Positions 24,188 through 32,097 of a DNA stretch of 64,000 nucleotides are shown piece by piece. This DNA is from Isoetes taiwanensis (taxonomy: Eukaryota > Streptophyta > Lycopodiopsida > Isoetales > Isoetaceae). Location of the stretch: NCBI GenBank assembly GCA_021234155.1, contig JAJEKV010000005.1:17034089-17098088 (forward strand), given 5' to 3'. Within the stretch, counting starts at the first letter, position 1. Every line of letters begins with the position of its first letter. Under the pieces are notes generated by a model that saw only the letters and a list, made by a program, of their open reading frames with translations, made no database searches and was not told the DNA's origin. The position numbers and the translations under genes were made by a program.

Positions 24188-24252
24188 CCACCTAAAGCAC
24201 CTAAAAGCACTTGTCCTAAGGTGCTTTTGGGTAGCGAACCATATTTACACCC
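24188..24252 (-). repeat. Element A right TIR and subterminal motifs
   Basis: The reverse complement reads GGGTGTAAATATGGTTCG then CTACCCAAAAGCACC, one nucleotide shorter than the left copy, followed by AAGTGCTTTTAGGTGCTTT. It faces the left TIR. Confidence 0.85.
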
Positions 24253-24550
24253 TGTATTCTTTTTAGCTCTCTATCCTTCTCCTCTCAACCTTCTAGCTCT
24301 TTATTCCTTCGCCCAGAATCGTGGATGAACTATGGCATTGGCTTCCCAAGAGCTCATCTCGTGGGAAGCGCTCTCTAATTTCATCCAAAATCAATTTGCA
24401 ACTACCTCCTTAAGGTTTTCTCTCACCTTTGTAATAATGCTTTCTAGATCAGTTTTAGGAACAGTGCTCTCCTTACAAGTTGTCCACCGAATTGATGTTT
24501 TGGAGAATACATCCTGCATGTGGTGCATAATCAAGTAAGATAATATTGAT
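24253..24550 (-). pseudogene. hAT-like transposase, part upstream of element A
   Basis: On the minus strand the pieces read LILDEIRERFPRDELLG and ANAIVHPRFWAKE before reaching the right end of element A. This resembles the hAT segment in which an ERFP...ELL helix is followed by an (I/V)xYPQ(Y/F)W-like motif, located before the C-terminal dimerisation region. Joining 24253 to 18700 across one TGT restores a continuous frame through LKRIQEDFKGRLK. There are stops and a frame change within the piece itself. Confidence 0.5.
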
Positions 24551-24555
24551 ATTTA

Positions 24556-25185
24556 TTATTTAAAAAAGGTCATTAGAGGTAATTTGAGATCTCCTTTTTG
24601 TCCCCATAAGAATCCTCCAATAGAATGAGTACTCTACATCAAAGCGCAATTAATGCAAAGATTAACAACTTCATTCTTTGTCATTGTTTCCCTATAACTT
24701 TTGATCTACTCATGAAAATGTCATGACGTTTGTTGCATTAGATGAGAATGAAAAGATCTTTCAAGTGATATATGGTTATGATGTATTTCAATACAAGCCA
24801 TATGTGTTAACCTTAAAAATATGGTTTTTGCTCTTTTCTTATATATTTACATCCCAAAAAGATATAACAATGGTTGTCATTAGAAAGATCTTGAGGAGAC
24901 GAATCCATTGCCACAAATAGTGTTCGAATCGGAGTTTTTGATCAAAAGTTATAGTAGAAAAAAATGACACCGCAAAGTTAGTTAGAACCGCATTAATTAC
25001 CGCTAATCTTTGGAATAAAATACACCGGAACTCTTCTCTTATTGGGCCAGTTTAAAAAGCATGTGGCTTTTAAGCATCCCTTAATGGGACAAAATGAGAT
25101 CTCAAATTACCTCTAATGGGGTTGTAAATTTTGTTGTTCGCTTCTAGGTTCCCGAGGATATTTGTGGTCGTGCCTCCTTGAAGCG
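24556..25185. other. No gene recognised
   Basis: AT-rich sequence with short unsupported frames. The phrases ATTAGAGGTAATTTGAGATCTC (24572-24593) and its near reverse complement at 25090-25115 form a long-range inverted pair about 500 bp apart, possibly ends of a small non-autonomous element. Confidence 0.35.
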
Positions 25186-25189
25186 CTGG

Positions 25190-26593
25190 TCACCAAGTCT
25201 TCGATCCTCCTTTTCGATGTATAGGCATGCATCCATCGCCAATCTGGGCTTGCCGCCTATAGGGGACTTGCGGGTCGAAGATGCTCAATGCTATTGTTCT
25301 CTTGACGAGGATGACATGGTCGACGTTTGGGGCCATACGAGCATGACTTCCGAATCCTGAGAGATCAATGAGCATGAAAACTCCTTCTTCACCCCGTGGG
25401 CTGAATTGGCGGTGTATAACTGCTATTCTTCCATCTAGGAGCAAGGGGAGGTAGAACCTAAGGGCTTTGTCATGCCCTGCCTCTTCACCTGATATGAAGG
25501 CTGCTCTGTGTCTTCCGGAGTACTCATCAACCGGTATTTCCACCATCTCTCTGTAGTCACGGTACATGGAATGTGTCAGGTTGATGCTTCTTTCAGCTAA
25601 TGCTGGTGCCGATGCCGATGTGCTAGGTAGGAGTGCGGACGTTGATTTTCCCTTGATTCCCATGCGCTCCTGTATTGCCAAGAACTCCTCTTCCATGGCA
25701 ACTCTGGCTCCGCCCATCATCCGTGCGATGCCGATGTAGGCTTCATCATGTGTCGATGTCTAGCTGGTGTATGTTCTGGCTTCCCTTATGCTGATGGGAA
25801 AGTTCTGAGTTTCTCTGTCGATGAAGTCGTCGAGATCAGGGTCTTGTCGTAGGAGATGCAGAAGTTCATCTACCCTGTAGCCCCTATCTTGGCACTCTGG
25901 GAGGTTCTTGATATCATGGAGGCTTAAGTATGCCTCTCCTTGTATAATCACTAGGGTCAAGCTTGTAATTCCTTGCCCAAGTGGTGGGGCTATTCTTGTG
26001 GCCCTGAGCCCTTCTTCAAAACTTTGGAGCTGCTGCTCTGCTTGTTGTCTTTCCTGCACTAAGTCGATATCTTCTGTATCCGACTCGCGTTCTTCTTCTT
26101 CTTCTTCTTCTTCTTCCTCTGCCTCCTCACATGCAAGGCGCATCTGTTCTTCTTCAGCTGCTGCCATGGCCATTGGCTCTATGTCTAAGGGTTGCACAGA
26201 TGGTTCTCCTATCTGGGTTTGGGCTCGAAGAGATAGGAAAATAGCTACGGCTACATTGTAAGAAAAGTGTCTCCTCCTATTGGCAGATATGGACATGTAA
26301 TTAGGTAAGCGACTAACCTTGTTTTCTAGGTACTTATCTATGTTGGGTATGTCTTGCAGTGCTATCTTAAGGGCAATGCTTGGTGCAAAATATCCTATGC
26401 AAGGTGGGAGCTCTACTAAAGAAGGTCCTATCTTGGCATGGAACTCAGACATAATGTCTTGGTAGAAAGGGGTGGCATTGATGGTGGCCTCCACATCAAC
26501 CTCCTTCTGGAAGATGGCGAAGACAGAGTTGATGTCGGCCTCGGCCGCATGAGCTGTGGCACTGTACCATTGCCTAAATGCAGTGGTTGCCAT
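25190..26593 (-). CDS. Unknown protein, unit iii, with one in-frame amber codon
   Basis: I do not recognise this protein. From ATG at 26593 a 277-residue frame runs to a TAG at about 25760; the same frame stays open for another 190 codons to 25190. Before the TAG: a helical N-terminus (MATTAFRQWYSATAHAAEAD), then SRLPNYMSISANRRRHFSYN, a long acidic run of Glu (26090-26120, GAA/GAG repeat), a Gln/Glu helix and a C-terminal ELLHLLRQDPDLDDFIDRE. After the TAG: a Ser/Ala-rich linker, then a strand-rich part with RFYLPLLLDGRIAVIHRQFS and HVILVKRTIALSIF. Codon content is gene-like across both halves. A TATA box and telobox lie 110-155 bp upstream. It may be a recent pseudogene, a read-through protein, or a non-pol gene of a repeat family. 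No polymerase, integrase or protease is attached. Confidence 0.5.
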
Positions 26594-26700
26594 GGTCTAT
26601 GAGCAGCTGCGGATATCAAACAGATGGGAAAGCGCCTTAGGAGCCTGGAAAATCGGCTTGGAGTGAGGAGCAAAGGTGTAGGATGCAATTGAGGGTTGTG

Positions 26701-26749
26701 GTCTACTTATAGGCAAAACCGTAATTTTAGGAAATTTTAGGGTTTGGGG
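26701..26749 (-). promoter_or_regulatory. TATA and telobox promoter of unit iii
   Basis: On the minus strand CCTATAAGTAGA (26714-26703) lies about 110 bp before the ATG at 26593 and is preceded by CCCCAAACCCTAAAA (26749-26735). TATA plus AAACCCTAA is typical of plant promoters of growth-linked genes. Confidence 0.6.
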
Positions 26750-26887
26750 AAAACCTATGATTCTAAGGTATTACTATACAAAAGACAAGTTAATCATGTA
26801 AGAAGTGCATCCTAAGGGTCCTATTGCAATAAATTCCATCTAATTTGGTGAAAGTTAGGCCAAGTTAGGACAATTTAAGTGTGACCA

Positions 26888-27350
26888 CTCACACAGTGCG
26901 CGAGGAGCACTTTTGAGCATGGGCAAAAATGGTCTGGGCGCACTCTGTGAGAGTTTGGGTCAAAGATGATGCCAAACATGCAAACTAAGGATAGAATCCT
27001 GCATATCTCGTCGAGATAGGTGGGATTGTGTCCTTACTTGCTTCATTTGGACAAGTTTTGGCCTAGATCAGTGCTCGACCACTCACACAGTGTGCGGGGA
27101 GCACTTTTGAGCCTGGACAAAATTGGTCTGGGCGCACTCTGTGAGGGGTGGGGCTCCGTTTGAGTTTGGGTTGGCCAATTTATACAATCTAAGGGTCAAA
27201 TCCTACTAAACAAAGTGAGTTGAGTCGAATGGTGTCCTTATTTTCTGCATTTGGACAAGCTTTGGCATAGATCAGTGCTCGACCACTCACACAAGCTTGT
27301 GGGGAGCACTTTTGAGCATGGTCAAAATTGGTCCAGGTGCACTCTGTGAG
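26888..27350. repeat. Three 64-bp inverted-repeat units in ~200-bp tandem array
   Basis: Units lie at 26888-26951, 27082-27145 and 27286-27350. Each begins CTCACACA(G)TGCGC-like and ends GCGCACTCTGTGAG, so the ends pair over about 14 bp, with GGAGCACTTTTGAGC and AAATTGGTCTGGG between. The intervening DNA (GCATTTGGACAAG, TAGATCAGTGCTCGACCA) is also repeated, giving units of 194-204 bp upstream of unit iii. Confidence 0.85.
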
Positions 27351-27498
27351 GGGTGGGGCTAAAAAAACACCGAAGTTTTGCTCCAAATTTGTTAATTTCA
27401 AATCACGAACTTAGTAATACACCCTACTTAAACATGATTTAACACATTACTTCAACAAAATCATAAATTTGTATTTAGAAAAATTATTTACAAATGAC

Positions 27499-28665
27499 TT
27501 AATAGTATTCCTTCTTTATGTATTTAGCTAGCTTCAAGTCCTTGGGCATGCATGTAAGCCCTTTGGCATGGATTGCTGCGCTACCGAAGTCTTCAAAACT
27601 TTTGTACTACGTCTTTGCTCGGCTGCCTTCGAGCGCTAGTAGCATGTCATCCATGATCCTCTTTGTGTTGTCGAATTCTTGTAATATTTCATGAGTGAGT
27701 CTCGCCGAAGGGGTTGATATCAAAGTCCATAGCTCCTCCGGAAATGTCTGATCTCGGCGAGCTCTGGAAAAATGTGCGTCGACCTTTCTTCTAATCGGCT
27801 TTCTCGAGGTCTTTGTTTTCTCAAGGCGGCTTTAAGGTGTCCTTAGTCGGCGTCCTCCCTCCACATAGGCTACCACAGCGAGTGCATTATGATTCCCGCT
27901 GCGGTCTCGACTTCTTCTTGTCTTGTGCCGGGTGCCTCTGCTACCTGCTCCTCCATCTTCATTTGCTGGGTTCGAGGGTCTCGAGCCCTCCCCCGGGGCG
28001 GGAACCCCTATCTCCTCATTCGACTCAGTGTCAGATCAGGATGGAGGCCTATCGGGCTGTTGCTCCCGAATGACGACTCCTTTGGCAGGAGTTGTCTTAA
28101 GCTTCCTCTTAGTATCCTTTGGCGGTATGGGGTCTTTCCCTTATGCGCCCCGCGGCTGCCAGCTCCTCCCGTAAACTTTCTCTTCTCCTCCTTCTTACGC
28201 TTCCTTTCCTCCCTCTTCTTGCACCTCTCCTCCTTTTCCTGCGGCTCCTCCTTTGACTTCTTCTCCTCTGCTTTTTCGCCATCCCTCTTCCTCTTCTTGG
28301 TCTTCTTGTCCCGAGGCTTTGCAAACTCCCTCTCGAGCTCCCTCCTTAGCTCTCCTCTGCTTCTTCATTCACTGCAATTTCCTCTCGCTCTCTCTTCAAG
28401 GTCTTGGGGGCTCCTCCTCCACAGTGCTCTTGGGCCTCCTCCTCGGCAGCTCACGGGCGTCTTGGGTTGAGCCTCCTGCTCAGCTTCGGCTCATCTCGAG
28501 GCCTGTCGGGCCTTCACGAGCTGGCCCTAGCTCACAGGTGCTCACATAACCAAGGGCATTACCTTTGCAAAGGTCCGTTTGGTCGCGGGGACATATTTTG
28601 GTTTGAAGCAATCCGAACTCCGGCCTAAAAATCGTCTTCGAGGCGAGCTCTTTGAGGGAGGACAA
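27499..28665 (-). pseudogene. Unit ii: Lys/Glu-rich protein ending in a divergent histone H3 fold, broken
   Basis: From ATG at 28665 (MSSLKELASKTIFRP...) the minus strand gives an unrecognised N-terminus and then a long charged helix (KKTKKRKRDGEKAEEKKSKE type, about 28310-28150). Near the 3' end: PELAEIRHFRRSYGL, then after a frame change RLTHEILQEFDNTKRIMDDM, then FEDFGSAAIHAKGLTCMPKD and LKLAKYIKKEYY before the stop at 27499. The order matches histone H3: ALREIRKYQKSTEL, RLVREIAQDF and [20 protein letters not shown]. The spacing from the DF of helix 2 to FED differs by one residue, so helix 2 and the C-terminal helix are kept. Stops and frame changes are present in the copy. Canonical H3 is 136 residues with almost no N-terminal Glu; a centromeric H3-like variant, a chromatin fusion or a repeat-borne H3 are all possible. 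Confidence 0.6.
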
Positions 28666-28680
28666 ATGAGGAACCCTAAT

Positions 28681-28712
28681 TTTCTATTTATAGGTAGGGT
28701 TTAGGGTTTGGA
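28681..28712 (-). promoter_or_regulatory. TATA and telobox promoter of unit ii
   Basis: Minus strand: CCTATAAATAGAAAA at 28694-28680 preceded by AAACCCTAAACCCTAC (28710-28695). The ATG at 28665 is unusually close to the TATA box, so the true start may lie further inside or transcripts may be short-leadered. Confidence 0.6.
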
Positions 28713-29007
28713 CTTGCATTTCCATATTAGGCCAATCTAGAAGGTATTAGTGTAGATATGAGGAGTACATTAGGTTTATTTAGCCAAAAAGCATCCACCA
28801 CTCACCACGGTCGGCGAGGGCGAGGCATAGGCGTAATTGGTCTCTACAAGACTCGTGAGGGGTCACCCTTTTAGGTCTAATTTTCAATTTACAATGGGTT
28901 TCTTGGTGTTTTAACATGCAAAACTAGCTAGAACCTAAATAATAAGCTGAACTGCACTGTTAGATTAGCTAAATTATGCATCTAACTAAGTCAACATGGG
29001 TCCACCA

Positions 29008-29071
29008 CTCACACAATGCGCAGGGAGCAATTCTGAGCATGGGCAAAATTGGTCTGGGCGTACTCTGTGAG
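29008..29071. repeat. Fourth 64-bp inverted-repeat unit
   Basis: Same structure as the units at 26888-27350 (CTCACACAATGCGC ... GCGTACTCTGTGAG). A more degraded relative lies at about 28801-28867. It stands upstream of unit ii as the other three stand upstream of unit iii. Confidence 0.8.
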
Positions 29072-30135
29072 GGGTCACCTCTTTTTGGACAATTTTGGTT
29101 GGGTTTTCGCTAAAACTTAATACTAACTTAGCATTAACCTATTTACTACACTAGAAATTGGAAAAAAATTTCCAATTTCGAGGTTCCTGCTTGGGTGGCT
29201 ATTTCCCAAGGCTTGAAGTCTACTGTTAGTCCTATGGGAAGCATGAACAAACATGAGCACATAACACAATATAACAATACAATCACCTCGAAGGGTGAAA
29301 CATCATATCCTCATCAATATAACAACATCAACATGAACAACAACAGCAGAGGAAATTCCTACCCAGGGCTCAGACTCAAGGGTATGACTGACGGCTTGGG
29401 CCTCCAGAAGTCATCGCAGACAGAATTCATGGCACATGGATTTGGCTGGCATAAGAACATGGCTAAGGGTAGTCCACTCCATCCGCCCCTCCTGTGCACA
29501 CTTTGCAGATTGGATTGAAAAGTGTTGGGACCGACCCGTAGCTCGCCAGTGCATAGCCAAAAGGGCTACTACTGGGTTGCATCTCCCCAGCCCTGATGAG
29601 GCAGAAAGAGAGTCGCCTCTCCTCTAGGGGCTTCCATGCCCAACACAGGTGACTAGAGGGCCACTGCCCTTATTCGACTTGAACCCAATGGAGAGTGACG
29701 CATCACTCCACGGGTGTCGAGCTCATGCCTTGCCCACACACAGTGGCAAGCCATTAAGCCTAGTCCACAGGGATCCCCGGTAGGCTTTACACACCCGGAG
29801 GGATGGATTACGTGTTGGGACAAGTACCCCATTGTTCTCGCTGGTCCGCCCCTCAACCCACAACCCAAGGGCTCCCTCGCCCACAGGCCACAAGTAATTG
29901 GGAACTAGTAGGCTACCTAGAATCATTCGCTACACGGGGCTTTAGGGCCTCTACCCCCTTCCCAATACATGGAGATCCGCAGTGAAATACCAACATCATC
30001 CGGGGAACCTAAATGGATAATATCATCTAAGCTACCTACCTAAACACCTAGAGTTAGGTTCATTCGTTAGGGCTTATGATCTTGGGATCTACAAGGTCTC
30101 TATGGCTGAATGAATATGCTAAACTACCTTATTGC

Positions 30136-30423
30136 CTAGCCCAAAGGCGGCTTTGCACAATAGAAAGACTGATTACCTGGTCCTTGACCTGCTCCTGATC
30201 CTCGGAATGCATCCATGTCTCTGATCTTGCTGAAGATGGCTGCTACTCGACGATCTGTTGTGCAAAGCGGCTTTACAGAGCCTAGCAATGCGAATTTGGT
30301 TCCTAGCTTGGCCGGAATGGCTAAAGGGAACCCCAAATGCGAGATGGGGAAAGGAGCTCAAGGGAAACCCTAAATGCAAAGAGAAGAAAAGGTTTAGGGT
30401 TTAAGGGGAAGCCCTTATATAGA
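30136..30423 (-). promoter_or_regulatory. Unit i: TATA/telobox promoter with short unrecognised frame
   Basis: Minus strand: CTATATAAGGG at 30422-30412 and AAACCCTAAACC at 30402-30391. Short frames start at ATG 30379 (68 residues) and 30336 (66 residues, with TTDRRVAAIFSKIRDMDAF). I do not recognise either product. The layout copies that of units ii and iii, in the same direction. Confidence 0.35.
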
Positions 30424-30594
30424 AACCCTTAGGGTTAGGTTAAACATTAGCAAATGGGGTTTAGCCATTTGGCAATGGGGTCCATGGGGTTTATAATTGT
30501 GTATGTTTATTTAACATGCACAATATTCGAAGTTGCCCCCCTTAGGTGCAACTCTTGCCCCCTAGGTGCAACCTATTACGGCCACCAAGTACAT

Positions 30595-30676
30595 GTCATC
30601 TGTGACATGTAGGGGTGACGTGGCAGTATAATATACGTATTCGGGGCGTATATTATGCTGGAACGTCACAGATGAC
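30595..30676. repeat. Palindrome ending repeat X2
   Basis: Outer arms GTCATCTGTGAC (30595-30606) and GTCACAGATGAC (30665-30676) are perfect inverted repeats. An inner 55-bp palindrome (30615-30669) starts GTGACGTGGC and ends GGAACGTCAC with arms AGTATAATATACG and CGTATATTATGCT. The inner sequence matches the palindrome at 4110-4161 at both ends. Confidence 0.8.
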
Positions 30677-30679
30677 TTT

Positions 30680-31419
30680 GAATCATTTTACTCCTATAGA
30701 GACATAAGTTATCAGTCACTTGTAACTGAAAAAATAAAAGAAAATCAAAACTTCATCATTAAGGCTAATGGACATTTTTCTTAGATAAAGCAAGTTGTCT
30801 ACTACTTATATTCAAAATTTTAGATCAAAATTCATTTCCGTACAAAAGTTAGAGATTTGATTTGGGAACAGATTTCTGGAAACCAATATTGGTTCATAGA
30901 AGATAAACAACAGTTTTGACCCTATCATGTTCAAACAACCCTATCTCCCTTCTCAGACCTCGAATTGAGGTGCAGTTTTTTGTATCTTACTCTCTAACTC
31001 GTGAAGAAAAATACAAAAATAATGAAACTAATGATAAAAACCTTCTTACCGAGATAGTTTCACTCTATCTAACCATGAAGCAAAACATACTTGACCCCCT
31101 TGAATTACCTAAGCATAACTCTCATAAACGAGAACCAATAGATTTTTAGGTAAATTTTCCATACAAAATGACTGCCATATATTAACATGTAAGAAAGGTT
31201 TGACTAATTATTGAATCTTTGATTCCATATGAATTTTAAAGCAAATAGTGCAAATGCACCTTTTCTGGTATATCATGTGACGACTCTAGTGTTAAAGCCA
31301 AAATGAGAATCCCTTGACATGACAATACAATAAGAGTCTTACTGAGCGGAGGCCTAGAACAAAAAAGTGTTAATTCTTGTCTAAATTCTAAGTCTGAGCT
31401 TCTTATATACATAGAGTAA
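30680..31419. other. No gene recognised
   Basis: AT-rich left flank of element B. Short frames on both strands lack motifs. Confidence 0.4.
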
Positions 31420-31590
31420 AAGGCCTTTCTCGGCTCGCTAGTGAAAAAGCAGGTCTGTAGGCACCTCAGACTGAAAAACGCAAGTCTGAAGCAGGGTGGA
31501 TTCATGATATGGTGTCTCAATTCTGCTCATTTTTGCGCCACAAAAATAGCCCAAAACATAGTTCAAGATTGTGGTTTGTACACACAAAAA
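31420..31590 (+). repeat. Element B left TIR
   Basis: Aligned with the reverse complement of 56640-56812, matches include GGCCTTTCTCG, CTCAG, GGGTGGATTCATGATATGGTG, AAAATAGCCCAAAA and GATTGTGGTTTGTA, with small gaps. Similarity is strong but not perfect, suggesting an old insertion. Confidence 0.65.
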
Positions 31591-31750
31591 TTCAAATCAT
31601 TTAGCATTTATGATAGTGCGAAAATAAAATTCGCTCTCTTTGGCATGATATCTTTCTCGAGAATAGGAGCTTTTGAATTTGCCACACAAGCCAGATGCCA
31701 TGGAGGCCAAAATAATGTGGACCGCCAAAAAATAACCAAAAACATCAAAA

Positions 31751-32097
31751 AGACCTAAATAGAGACTGCAGAAGAACAGCCAAATCTTGTGGATCGTAGC
31801 TTGTGGATCATAGCCAAACAGATCTTGTGGATCATAGCCACCAAACAGAGATTGGCGGATCATAGCTTGCCGAACCATGGGAAAAGCTTTTGCTATATGC
31901 AGTGCCGATTTTGTTTCCATTGATTTTTGACCTTGTGAAAAGACCTAAACAGAGACTGCGGAAGCATAGCCAGATCTTGTGGATCAAAGTCGTGGATCAT
32001 AGCATAGAGATTGTCGGATCATAGCTTAGAGCTTGCAAAGAAAGCTTTTTTTTCGTATGTAGTGCCGATTTTGTTTCGATTGATTTTTGACCTTGTG
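31751..32097 (+). repeat. Direct duplication inside element B left end
   Basis: A 190-bp segment beginning AGACCTAAATAGAGACTGC is repeated at 31941, ending in both cases TGATTTTTGACCTTGTG. Within it, CTTGTGGATCATAGC recurs several times. Confidence 0.85.

Larger units (their letters stand above)
18701..24252. mobile_element. Element A: complete 5.55-kb DNA transposon of an unassigned family
   Basis: Terminal inverted repeats begin GGGTGTAAATATGGTTC at both ends and stay almost identical for about 28 bp through GCTACCCAAAA. TGT flanks the element on both sides (18698-18700 and 24253-24255), a 3-bp target duplication. Two genes converge inside: gene 1 on the plus strand (18929-20613) and the transposase-like gene 2 on the minus strand (24117-21101). 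AAGCACTT/AAGCACC motifs crowd the first 80 bp inside each end. Both genes have accumulated stops or frame changes, so this copy cannot move itself. The 3-bp duplication is compatible with PIF/Harbinger or CACTA, but the ends and transposase motifs fit neither in an obvious way. Confidence 0.8.
29160..30676. repeat. Unclassified dispersed repeat, copy X2
   Basis: This is the diverged partner of the block at 1800-4161: it shares the CACTCCAT...GCCCCTCC...CACACTTTGCAG segment, a GAGGCAG...GACTAGAG segment and the terminal palindrome. It contains no supported gene except a possible minus-strand unit near 30379-30136. The GC-rich middle (29500-30000) has no domain in any frame. Confidence 0.5.

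Noticed and set aside
25190-26593. Interpretation as a retroelement gag with stop read-through into pol
   Set aside because: No protease, RT, RNase H or integrase motif follows in either direction, and no LTR was found.
27813-28549. Plus-strand Ser/Leu-rich frames of up to 193 residues
   Set aside because: Antisense shadows of the Lys/Glu-rich minus-strand region that ends in the H3-like domain.
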